A stretch of 64,000 bases of DNA from Actinomycetales bacterium JB111 (lineage in GTDB: Bacteria; Actinomycetota; Actinomycetes; Actinomycetales; Actinomycetaceae). Location: positions 1 to 64,000 of the forward strand of contig FUHX01000010.1 of NCBI GenBank assembly GCA_900163555.1, in the 5' to 3' direction. The notes beneath the pieces are model-generated. The model did not search any database and had not been told where the DNA came from. It was given only the letters and a program-made list of their open reading frames with translations. Numbering within the stretch: the first letter of the stretch is position 1; each line of letters starts with the position of its first letter. A program made the translations under genes and the position numbers. Shown here piece after piece: positions 8,970 through 16,769 of this stretch.

Positions 8970-9986
8970 CTACGCCCAGGGGGAGATGACGACCTTGCCG
9001 ATCATCCCGCGGTCGCGGACCCGCTGGAGCGCCTCGACCGTCCGGTCCAGCGGCAGCACCTCGTCGATGACGGGGTCGATCGCCCCGGTGGAGACAAGCT
9101 CGAGCAGCCCCGCGATGTCGCGCTCCCGGAATCCGTTGGACCCGATGACCTGGATCTCGAAGGAGTAGATGTAACGCAGGTCCTCCGCCGGGTCGAAGCC
9201 CGCGGTCGCGCCGCACACGAGGATCTTCCCGCCGAGCCCCACGCTCTTCAGCGTCGGCTTCCAGGTGTCGCCGCCGGTGAAGTTGACGATGACGTCGAAG
9301 CCGGTGGAGGCGTCGAAGCGCTGCGGCTTGCCGAGGTTCTCCCGGGTCCACCTCGCGAAGTCGGTCTCGCGGTAGTTGATGTACTGGTCCGCCCCGAGCT
9401 CGAGGAGCCGCTCGCCCTTCTCGTCCGAGCCGACGGCCGCGACCACGTGGGCGCCGAGGTGCTTCGCGAGGAGCACGGACGCGGTGCCCACGCCGCCCGA
9501 GGCGCCGAGGACGAGGACCTTGTCCCCCGCCTTGATCGTCTGCTTGTCGACGATCATGCGGTGCGCGGTGCCGTAGGCGACCGGCAGCGCGGCGGCCTGC
9601 TCGTAGGTGACGTTCTCGGGAAGGGCGATGAGCCGCTCAGCCTCGGCGGTCGCGTACTGGGCCAGTCCGCCGTCGCGCGTCTCGCCCATGAGGTCCGGCC
9701 CGAGCATGGGGTTGACGACCACGCGGTCACCGACCGACCAGCCGGTCACGCCCTCGCCGAGGGCCTCCACGTCCCCGACGACGTCCAGGCCCGGGATCAC
9801 CGGGAGCGGGATCGTGATGCCCGGCATCCCGTTGACCGTGAAGATGTCGTGGAAGTTCAGGGACGTCGCGCGCACCTTGACGACGACCTCACCGGCGGCC
9901 GGCTCGGGACGCGGGTACTCCTCCTCGACCGACACCCCCTCGACGTCGCCGTGCTCGCGCAGGACCGCTGCCCTCATGGTTGCCAT
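8970..9986 (-). CDS. MDR-family NADPH:quinone oxidoreductase-like enzyme
   Basis: 338 aa. GroES-like N-terminal half (about 1-130) and Rossmann half with GASGGVG at 161-167 plus the following acidic and basic pattern for NAD(P)H. The structural zinc cysteines of classical alcohol dehydrogenases are absent, which places it in the quinone reductase/enoyl reductase branch. The substrate could be a quinone or enoyl-CoA-like product. It follows the ABC/ligase operon by 91 bp on the same strand and may be its last gene. Confidence 0.85.
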   Translation of the reverse strand: MATMRAAVLREHGDVEGVSVEEEYPRPEPAAGEVVVKVRATSLNFHDIFTVNGMPGITIPLPVIPGLDVVGDVEALGEGVTGWSVGDRVVVNPMLGPDLMGETRDGGLAQYATAEAERLIALPENVTYEQAAALPVAYGTAHRMIVDKQTIKAGDKVLVLGASGGVGTASVLLAKHLGAHVVAAVGSDEKGERLLELGADQYINYRETDFARWTRENLGKPQRFDASTGFDVIVNFTGGDTWKPTLKSVGLGGKILVCGATAGFDPAEDLRYIYSFEIQVIGSNGFRERDIAGLLELVSTGAIDPVIDEVLPLDRTVEALQRVRDRGMIGKVVISPWA

Positions 9987-10077
9987 GTCTGAAATGTCCT
10001 CCGTTGGTCGCTTGGTGGGTCGGTGCCGCGCGGGCCCGACTCGGCGCCGGGCCTACGCGCTGCTCAGTCGCGACGGA

Positions 10078-11064
10078 TCAGTCGCGCTCGACGAACAGCG
10101 AGGCGTAGTCCGGCTCCTCGTCGATGATGCCGTAGCGGACCGAGGCCTCGCCGATGGTCTCAAGAGCGCCGAGGTCGTCGTCGTTCACGAACAGCGGGAG
10201 GTTCGAGCGGGACGCCGAGTCCTCCTCGAAGCCGAACTCGTCGACCGCGACCTGGCGGACGCGGTCGGGGTTCTCCGCGGCGAGGTCGATGGCCTCGGTG
10301 ATGGCGTCGTCGAAGGCCTGGACGACGTCGGGGTTCTCGGCGTTGAACTGCTCGGAGGTGAAGTAGTAGCCCGATACCTGGCCGGGAAGGGAGTGGGCGC
10401 CCGGGGAGAGGACGTTGCGCCAGCCGCGGTCCAGGCCGGGGGTGCGGAACGGCTCGACGAACCAGACGGCGTCGACGTCGCCGCGCTCGAGCGCGTCGTA
10501 CATGTCGGAGTAGTTCAGCTGCGTCCAGGTGACCGAGTCGGTGTCGACGCCGTGGTCCTCCAGCGCGAGCCGGATCGTCACCTCGCCCAGGTTCTGCAGG
10601 GTGTTGACGGCGATGTTCGCGTCGGCGAGGTCCTCCGGCCCCTGGATGTCGCTGTCGGGCAGGACGAGGACCGCGTAGTCGTCCTCCTCCTCGGTCTCCT
10701 GCTGGGCGTAGGCGGAGTGGACGAGCCGGATCGGCAGGCCCTGGTCGATCGCCGCGAGCTCGCTGACGGCGTTGGAGTAGCCGATCTGGTTCTCCTGGCT
10801 GAGCACGCTCGGGATGACGGCGGCGCCGCCCTCCGCCAGGTTCACGGTGACGTCGAGCCCGTGCTCCTCGAAGATGCCCTCCTCGATGCCGAGGTACACG
10901 GCGGCGGCCTCGAAGGCCGGGATCTGGCCGATGTTCAGCTCGGTCAGGCCGCCGTCCTCGGCGGAGTCGTCGTCCCCGCCGCACGCGGTGAGCAGCGTGG
11001 CGGGCAGGGCGAGCGCGGCGATCCCGGCGGCAAGGCGACGGCGTGGGCGGGGTGAGGTGGACAT
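10078..11064 (-). CDS. ABC transporter substrate-binding lipoprotein (SsuA/ThiY/NMT1-like)
   Basis: 328 aa. A basic N-terminus and hydrophobic stretch end in a lipobox (LLTAC, C28), so this is an extracytoplasmic lipoprotein. The mature part starts with the family's NIGQIPAFEAAAVYLGIEEG pattern: ligand-loop entry and 'ageEG' helix typical of SsuA/NMT1 proteins. Start chosen at MSTSPRP because AGGAG precedes it; longer upstream frame has no homology. Last ABC gene of the leftward operon. Ligand likely the carboxylate activated by the operon's CoA ligase (inference). Confidence 0.85.
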   Translation of the reverse strand: MSTSPRPRRRLAAGIAALALPATLLTACGGDDDSAEDGGLTELNIGQIPAFEAAAVYLGIEEGIFEEHGLDVTVNLAEGGAAVIPSVLSQENQIGYSNAVSELAAIDQGLPIRLVHSAYAQQETEEEDDYAVLVLPDSDIQGPEDLADANIAVNTLQNLGEVTIRLALEDHGVDTDSVTWTQLNYSDMYDALERGDVDAVWFVEPFRTPGLDRGWRNVLSPGAHSLPGQVSGYYFTSEQFNAENPDVVQAFDDAITEAIDLAAENPDRVRQVAVDEFGFEEDSASRSNLPLFVNDDDLGALETIGEASVRYGIIDEEPDYASLFVERD

Positions 11065-11258
11065 GACTCTCCTGGGGCGTAGGTGGGGAAGCGGATCGGG
11101 ACGTGTGACGGATGAGTGGCCGGAGCCTGCGCGACCCGGTGTGCGGGTCGTGGCGTACGGGCCGCGGGCTTGGCTCGCGGGGTGACGGGCCCGCACGGGC
11201 GGGACGTCGTCGTCGGGGAGGGGTGTCGGCGGGGTGGGGTGTCGGGCGCGACGGCCGG

Positions 11259-12032
11259 TCAGGCCGCGTCCCGCACCATGTCGCGGATGCGGGCGAAGAC
11301 CTGGGCGCGCAGGGCCGCGAACTCGGGCAGGGACTTGGTGGCGATCTGGTCGCGCGGCTGGGGCAGCGGGACGTCGACGATCTCCGCGACCCGGCTGGGC
11401 GAGCGGGTGACCACCGCGACCCGGTCGGAGAGGTAGATCGACTCGTCGACGTCGTGGGTGACGAAGACGATCGTCGTGCCGGTCTCGGCGCGCACCCGCA
11501 GCAGCAGGTCCTCGAGGTCGGCGCGGGTCTGGGCGTCAACGGACGCGAACGGCTCGTCCATGATGAGCACCTTCGGCCGGTAGGCGATCGCGCGGGCGAT
11601 GGCCACGCGCTGCTGCATGCCGCCCGAGAGCTGGCTCGGCTTCTTGTGCGCGGCGTCGGCCAGGCCGACCTCCTCGAGCGCCCGGGTCACGCGGACCTCG
11701 CGCTCGGCCGCCGTGCTGCCGTCCTTGACGAGCGGGAGCTCGACGTTCGTGCGCACGGTCACCCACGGCAGCAGGGACCGGGCGTCGTCCTGGAAGACCA
11801 CGGCGAACTCACGGGGCGGGCCGTCGACCGTCACGCCGTCGAAGGTGACGGTGCCCGAGGTGGGGGTGTCGAGCCCAGCGATGCAGCGCAGCAGCGTGGT
11901 CTTGCCCGCGCCGGACGGGCCGACTATCGAGAACAGCTCGCCCTCCGCGACGTCGAAGGACATGCCGTCGACGGCGGCGAAGTCCCCGCGGCGCGAGGAG
12001 TAGGTCTTGTTGAGATCGGTGACTGTGAGCAC
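11259..12032 (-). CDS. ABC transporter ATP-binding protein (SsuB/TauB-like)
   Basis: 257 aa. Walker A at 38-46 (GPSGAGKTT), signature LSGGMQQR, Walker B VLIMDEPFASVDAQ, switch His in FVTHDVDES. Typical of SsuB/TauB ATPases energising import of sulfonates, thiamin precursors or aromatic acids. GTG start at 12032 is preceded by AAGGA; the frame upstream of it is shadow. It lies 26 bp downstream of the second permease gene. The spacer to the lipoprotein gene (11065-11258) is 194 bp and shows no clear promoter. Confidence 0.9.
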   Translation of the reverse strand: MLTVTDLNKTYSSRRGDFAAVDGMSFDVAEGELFSIVGPSGAGKTTLLRCIAGLDTPTSGTVTFDGVTVDGPPREFAVVFQDDARSLLPWVTVRTNVELPLVKDGSTAAEREVRVTRALEEVGLADAAHKKPSQLSGGMQQRVAIARAIAYRPKVLIMDEPFASVDAQTRADLEDLLLRVRAETGTTIVFVTHDVDESIYLSDRVAVVTRSPSRVAEIVDVPLPQPRDQIATKSLPEFAALRAQVFARIRDMVRDAA

Positions 12033-12058
12033 GTGGGGTCCTTGGGGGTGGGGCGCGG

Positions 12059-12847
12059 TCAGTCGCGGGCGGCAAGCGGGTCGACGGCGCGGCGCAGGCG
12101 GCGCTCGAGGAGCGAGTACAGGAAGGTCAGAACGAATCCGAGGACGCCGAGCAGGAGGATCCCGGACCACATCTCCAGCAGGCGGAAGCTGGACTGGGCC
12201 TGGGTGATGACGTACCCGAGGCCCTCGCGGCTGCCCACCATCTCGGAGGTGACCATGAGGATGAGGCCGATCGGGATGGCGATGCGGATGCCGACCAGGA
12301 TGCGCGGCGTCGCCGCGGGAAGGACGATGTAGCGCTGGCGCTGCAGGCCCGTGATCTGGAAGGCCCGCGCCGAGTCGGCGAGCGTGCGGTCGACGGCGCG
12401 TGCGCCGTCGGCGGTGCTCAGCAGGACGGGCCAGACGCACCCGAGGGCGATGAGGAAGATCTTCATGTTCGTCCCGACGCCGAAGAGCATCATCGCGAAC
12501 GGGATGAGGGCGGTCGCGGGGATCGCCCGGACGAACTCCAGGGCCGGGGAGACGACGCGCTCGACGATCGACAGCTGGCCGATGACGAGCCCGATGACGA
12601 TCCCGGCAACGATCGCGATGGCGAGGCCGGCGAACAGGGTCTTCAGGCTCGCCAGGAGGTTGTGCACCCCGGCCTCGGACGTCCAGTACTCCGCGGCCTC
12701 GGCGACGATCCTGTCGAGGGCGGGGAAGTAGATGTTCGTGCTGTCCACGGTCGCGAGGTACCAGATCGCCAGGGCCGTGAGGACGCCGAGCAGGCCGAGG
12801 ACGAACCGGCCGGCGGGCGCCGCGAGCGCCGACTTCGCGCGCTTCAT
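12059..12847 (-). CDS. ABC transporter permease (SsuC/TauC-like), second of pair
   Basis: 262 aa with about six membrane helices and the EAA loop in the form LADSARAFQITGLQRQRYIVLPAATPRI, the ATPase contact site. The ATG abuts the stop of the upstream permease gene (0-nt gap), so the two are translationally linked. Together they form a heterodimeric membrane domain, which is less common than the homodimer of Ssu systems. Confidence 0.88.
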   Translation of the reverse strand: MKRAKSALAAPAGRFVLGLLGVLTALAIWYLATVDSTNIYFPALDRIVAEAAEYWTSEAGVHNLLASLKTLFAGLAIAIVAGIVIGLVIGQLSIVERVVSPALEFVRAIPATALIPFAMMLFGVGTNMKIFLIALGCVWPVLLSTADGARAVDRTLADSARAFQITGLQRQRYIVLPAATPRILVGIRIAIPIGLILMVTSEMVGSREGLGYVITQAQSSFRLLEMWSGILLLGVLGFVLTFLYSLLERRLRRAVDPLAARD

Positions 12848-13753
12848 CTAGCGGCCCTCCGATCCGTTGGTGCCAAGCGCACGCTCCGCGCGTCGCACGA
12901 GGGCGTTGACCGCGATGCCGACGACCCCGGTCACGGCGATGTACGCGTACATGCGGGCCGGGTTCGACGCGCTGCGGGACAGGGCGATCTCCTGGCCGAG
13001 GCCGTGGATGCCGATGATGATCTCGGCCGTCACCACGAGGATGAGCGCCGTGGAGGCGGCGAGCCGCGTGGCCGTCGCGAGGTACGGCAGCATGCTCGGC
13101 AGCTGGATGTACCGCACGCGTTGGACGCGGCTGAAGCTGAAGGCCCGCGCCGTGTCCGCGGTGATCGGGTGCACCGAGCGCGCGCCGGCGATCGCGGGGA
13201 CGAGCACCTGCCAGAAGGCGGCGAAGACCGCGAGGGTGAGCGCCGCGGAGGACTGGGTGCCGATCGTCAGGACGACGAGCGGGATGAGCGCGACCGACGG
13301 CACCGGCCGCAGGAACTCGATGACCGGGTGGAGGAAGGCCTCCAGCGGCGGCACGACGCCGATGAGCAGGCCGAGCAGGGAGCCGCCGACGACGGAGATG
13401 ACGAGGGCGAGCAGCCAGGTCGTGGCCGTGGCGGCGAGCGCGGACCAGAAGTCGCCCGTGGCCACCTCGTCCACGAGCGCGCCGAGGATCTCGCTCGCCG
13501 GCGGGAAGTAGTCGGCCGGCAGGACGCCGCTGCGCGTGAGGACCTCCTGGAGGACCAGGAGGAGCAGGATGAAGCCGGCCGCGGCCGCGGCGATGCCGAG
13601 CCCGCCGGCCCGACGACGACGCGTCGTCCGCGCACCGCGCCTGGCGGGCGCGGGGTCGAGGTTGGGCGTGCTCGCCGGGACCCGGGACCCGGCCGGGCCC
13701 GGCGTGCGGGCCGGCTCGGTCGCCGTCGGGCGGTCGGAGGTCTCCAGGCTCAT
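12848..13753 (-). CDS. ABC transporter permease (SsuC-like), first of pair
   Basis: 301 aa. A roughly 55-residue Thr/Pro/Arg-rich cytoplasmic N-terminus precedes about six helices. EAA loop: TADTARAFSFSRVQRVRYIQLPSMLPYL. Its ATG at 13753 overlaps the stop of the CoA ligase gene by 4 nt (ATGA), tying import to CoA activation in one operon. Confidence 0.88.
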   Translation of the reverse strand: MSLETSDRPTATEPARTPGPAGSRVPASTPNLDPAPARRGARTTRRRRAGGLGIAAAAAGFILLLLVLQEVLTRSGVLPADYFPPASEILGALVDEVATGDFWSALAATATTWLLALVISVVGGSLLGLLIGVVPPLEAFLHPVIEFLRPVPSVALIPLVVLTIGTQSSAALTLAVFAAFWQVLVPAIAGARSVHPITADTARAFSFSRVQRVRYIQLPSMLPYLATATRLAASTALILVVTAEIIIGIHGLGQEIALSRSASNPARMYAYIAVTGVVGIAVNALVRRAERALGTNGSEGR

Positions 13754-15258
13754 GCGGCGCGCGCGATTCTCTGCTCGGCGTCCTCGATGAGGGCGTTGCG
13801 GTCCACCTTGTTGGCGGCGTTCAGCGGGAGGGAGTCGACGAACCAGATCTCGCGCGGGTGGGCGAACGCCTCGAGGTGCGTCAGTGCGTGGCTCTTCAGC
13901 TCGGCCGCCGTGGCGGACGCGCCCCGCTGCAGCACGACGAACGCGACGGGCTTGGCGTGCTTGATCGGGTCCGGGACCGGGACGACCGAGACCTGCGAGA
14001 CGGCCGGGTGGGACTCGAGCACGCGCTCGACGGCGCGCGGGTAGATGTTCTCCCCGCCCGAGGCGAACATGTCGTCCTCGCGGCCGACGAAGAAGAAGAA
14101 GCCGTCCTCGTCGACGTGGAACAGATCCTTGGTGTGGTAGAAACCGTCGGCCGTGATCGGCGAGGGGATGTCGGGCCGGTTGTGGTAGCCCGTCATGAGC
14201 GCGGGGTTGCGGACCTGGAGCGTGCCGGTGCGGGTCGTCTCGACGTCGGGGCCGACGAGCTGGAGGTCGACCGCCGGGTCGGGGACGCCGACCGAGCCGA
14301 ACGGGATCGGGCGCCCGTCGGCGGGGTCCGCGAAGGCGATCGGGCCGGACTCGGTGGTGCCGTAGCGGTAGGAGAAGGTCGGGTCGGAGAAGACCTCGCG
14401 CAGCCCCTCGAACAGCTCGCGCGCGGCCGGCGCGGAGCTCATGTAGATGATGCGCACCGAGTCCAGGTCGAGGCTCGCGATGAGCTCGGGCTCCTCGAGG
14501 AGCATGGCGAACATCGGCGGGACGCCGGACAGGTCGGTGACCGCGTGCTCGGCGATCGCGCGCAGGAAGTCCTGGGCCTTGAACGTCGGCAGGAGGACCA
14601 CGGTCTGGCCGGCGGCGAAGGAGCGCTGCGACATTCCCAGGGCGTTCATGTGGTACAGCGGCGCGGCCACGAGGAGGCGGCCGGCGGTGTCGACCGAGCC
14701 GACGCCCCGCTCGATGACCCACAGGTGGCTCGCCTGGGAGAGGTCGACGCCCTTGGGGTTGCCGGTCGAGCCCGACGTGTAGAGGAACATCGCGGAGTCG
14801 GTCGGGGCGGGCACGACGCTCGTGAAGCTCCGCGGCGACTCGAGCAGCGTGGCGAGGAGCGCGCGGTCGACGAGGGTGACGGGCAGCCCGGTGGCGGCCT
14901 CGCGCGCGAGGTCCTCGTAGCCGGGCCCGACGAAGAGCTCGACGAGGTCGGCATCCTCGGCGATGTAGCGCACCTGGGCGGCGTGCTGCTTGTAGCCGAT
15001 CGGGACCGGGACCAGCCCGGCGCGCTGGGCCGCGTAGAACGTGACGAGCCAGGCGGCGGAGTTCTCGCCGAGGATGCCGATGCGGTCGCCGAGCGCGTGG
15101 CGGTCCGTCAGCTCGGCCGCGAGGGTGTCGATCGCGCGGTCGAGCTGGCCGAACGTGTACGACGTCGACTCCCCCGCCGCGTACTCGATGATCGCCGGGT
15201 GGTCGGGCCGGTGGGTGGCGAGCGTGTCGCCCTGGTTGCGGTAGCCGAGGTCAGCCAC
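13750..15258 (-). CDS. Acyl-CoA synthetase (AMP-forming, ANL superfamily)
   Basis: 502 aa. A3 P-loop YTSGSTGNPKG, A5 YGTTESG, A8 hinge around FVGREDDMFASGGENIYP, and the C-terminal catalytic Lys in NAANKVDRNAL. It activates a carboxylate to its acyl-CoA through an acyl-AMP. The substrate is unreadable; the overall look is fatty/aryl-acid CoA ligase. The GTG start at 15258 overlaps the thioesterase gene by 8 nt. Co-transcription with an importer and a thioesterase suggests a dedicated uptake-and-activation module. Confidence 0.88.
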   Translation of the reverse strand: MADLGYRNQGDTLATHRPDHPAIIEYAAGESTSYTFGQLDRAIDTLAAELTDRHALGDRIGILGENSAAWLVTFYAAQRAGLVPVPIGYKQHAAQVRYIAEDADLVELFVGPGYEDLAREAATGLPVTLVDRALLATLLESPRSFTSVVPAPTDSAMFLYTSGSTGNPKGVDLSQASHLWVIERGVGSVDTAGRLLVAAPLYHMNALGMSQRSFAAGQTVVLLPTFKAQDFLRAIAEHAVTDLSGVPPMFAMLLEEPELIASLDLDSVRIIYMSSAPAARELFEGLREVFSDPTFSYRYGTTESGPIAFADPADGRPIPFGSVGVPDPAVDLQLVGPDVETTRTGTLQVRNPALMTGYHNRPDIPSPITADGFYHTKDLFHVDEDGFFFFVGREDDMFASGGENIYPRAVERVLESHPAVSQVSVVPVPDPIKHAKPVAFVVLQRGASATAAELKSHALTHLEAFAHPREIWFVDSLPLNAANKVDRNALIEDAEQRIARAA

Positions 15259-15796
15259 GGCGGAGCGCCTCCTCCGCGGTGGCGTCGGCGGGCGCGGTGG
15301 TGGTGTCGGTGGTGGGCGCGGTGGTGCCGGCGGCTGCGGTGGCCGCCTCGCGCGCGGCGACGATCTGGGCCGCGACGCCGGAGGCGTAGGACCCACGGCC
15401 GGTCGCGACGAGCTTGCCGTCGGGGCCGTAGACCTCCGCCTCGGCGAACGAGACCGTGCGGCCCGGCTTGATCGCCCGGCCGACGACGCGCAGGTCCCCG
15501 CGCCCGGCGGCGCGCAGGTAGTGCGTCGTGAAGTCGATCGTGGGCACCGCGGTACCGAGGCTGCCCACGAGGGCCCAGTCGGCGGCGAGGTCGAGGAGCG
15601 AGCCGATGATCCCGCCGTGCGTGACGTCGGCGCCGGAGTCGTTGGTCCACTCCTCGCGCCACGTCGCGGTCAGCTCGATCGAGTCCGGGCCGACCGCGGT
15701 CACCCGCAGGCCGAGCCAGCGGTGGAAGCCGCCGCCGTGGATCCACTCCTCGACGGTGGCCGCGTCGGGCAGGGGCGCAGAGCCGGTAGTCGTCAT
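15251..15796 (-). CDS. PaaI-family hotdog thioesterase
   Basis: 181 aa. The hotdog core has the PaaI helix with the motif NDSGADVTHGGIIGSLLDLAAD, where Asp and His-Gly-Gly line the active site. The C-terminal 35 residues are Ala/Thr-rich and probably disordered. Such enzymes hydrolyse aryl-acyl-CoA esters, often rescuing trapped CoA in aromatic pathways. First gene of the leftward operon 15796-10078 (or to 8970). Confidence 0.85.
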   Translation of the reverse strand: MTTTGSAPLPDAATVEEWIHGGGFHRWLGLRVTAVGPDSIELTATWREEWTNDSGADVTHGGIIGSLLDLAADWALVGSLGTAVPTIDFTTHYLRAAGRGDLRVVGRAIKPGRTVSFAEAEVYGPDGKLVATGRGSYASGVAAQIVAAREAATAAAGTTAPTTDTTTAPADATAEEALRRG

Positions 15797-15891
15797 GTCT
15801 GCGAAAGTAGTTCCGGATTCAACGACGGGGCCGGGGCCGTCGGAAGAATCTCACCGACTGAGACCTGGGACCGACGGCGGCCCCGGACACA

Positions 15892-15956
15892 CGTCGAGAC
15901 ACCTCGGTTCGGGGCGCAATCTCAGGGAAAACGCCGCGATTCGAGGTGTCTCGACG
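15892..15956 (-). terminator. Inverted repeat downstream of the VOC gene
   Basis: Perfect 15-bp arms (CGTCGAGACACCTCG at 15892-15906 and its complement at 15942-15956) with a 35-nt loop. It lies after the VOC gene stop (16020). The right-arm word recurs at 22914-22929. Confidence 0.6.
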
Positions 15957-16019
15957 AAGGGTGGGTGGGCCGGCGAGGGTGGGTGGGCCGGTGCCGGATC
16001 GCCCGGCGGGCCGCTCGGC

Positions 16020-16652
16020 CTACAGCGAGAGGCTGCCGCCCGGGCCGGAGAGCGTCAGGCGCACGCCGGCCGGGCCGGCCGCCACCTCGACGTCGGTGCC
16101 GAGCGCCCGCAGCAGCTCCCGGAGCCTCTCGGGCTCGGGGTGGGTGACCTCGAGGGACTCCAGCGTGAGCGTCGGCGCGATCGTGCGCGCGGGCGATCCC
16201 GTCGTGCCCCAGTCGATGACGAAGGGGATGACGCCGGAGGGGTCGCCGTGCAGCGGCGGGGTCAGCTGCCAGGTCAGCAGCGTGCCGTCCGCGGTGCGGC
16301 GGGACCCGTCACCCAGGTCCCCGACATCGACTCCGGCCGCCCGGCCGGACGCGATCGCGTCCGCGGCGGGCGTGGGCGCGATCGCCCAGGTGCGGGCCGC
16401 CGTCGTCGTGGCGTCGTCGACGCCGAACGGGCGGGTGCCCGAGAACTCGGAGTTCTCCGGGTCCGCGCCGAGCAGCTCGAGGTACGTGCCGTCCTGGAGC
16501 TGGACCAGGTAGTTGCGCGTGCCGAAGGTGGGGTGCACCCCGCCGGGCGCGGGCGCGACGCCGGTGGCGCGCTCGACCTGCGCGACGGCGTCGGTGAGGT
16601 CGGGGGTCGTGACGATGACGTGGTCGAGGTGGGGCGGCAGTCGGTGGCTCAT
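16020..16652 (-). CDS. VOC-family (glyoxalase-like) protein
   Basis: 210 aa. The N-terminal betaalphabetabetabeta unit begins LDHVIVTTPDLTDAV, with a metal-ligand-type His at residue 10 (HLDHV) and Glu in TYLELLGA. The C-terminal half has a second, weaker unit ending LRLTLSGPGG. VOC proteins include dioxygenases, isomerases and resistance proteins; this subgroup (glyoxalase-like domain) has no settled reaction. Single gene, divergent from the SNF2 helicase. Confidence 0.75.
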   Translation of the reverse strand: MSHRLPPHLDHVIVTTPDLTDAVAQVERATGVAPAPGGVHPTFGTRNYLVQLQDGTYLELLGADPENSEFSGTRPFGVDDATTTAARTWAIAPTPAADAIASGRAAGVDVGDLGDGSRRTADGTLLTWQLTPPLHGDPSGVIPFVIDWGTTGSPARTIAPTLTLESLEVTHPEPERLRELLRALGTDVEVAAGPAGVRLTLSGPGGSLSL

Positions 16653-16769
16653 GCCTCCGTGCTACCACACGGACCCCTCGCGCCCCCGGCAGGGAAGGGA
16701 TCGTCTCGCCAGGGGGCCGCCGTCCACACCGCCCCGTGGCGGCGGGCGAGGGGCACCTAGACTGTTCGG

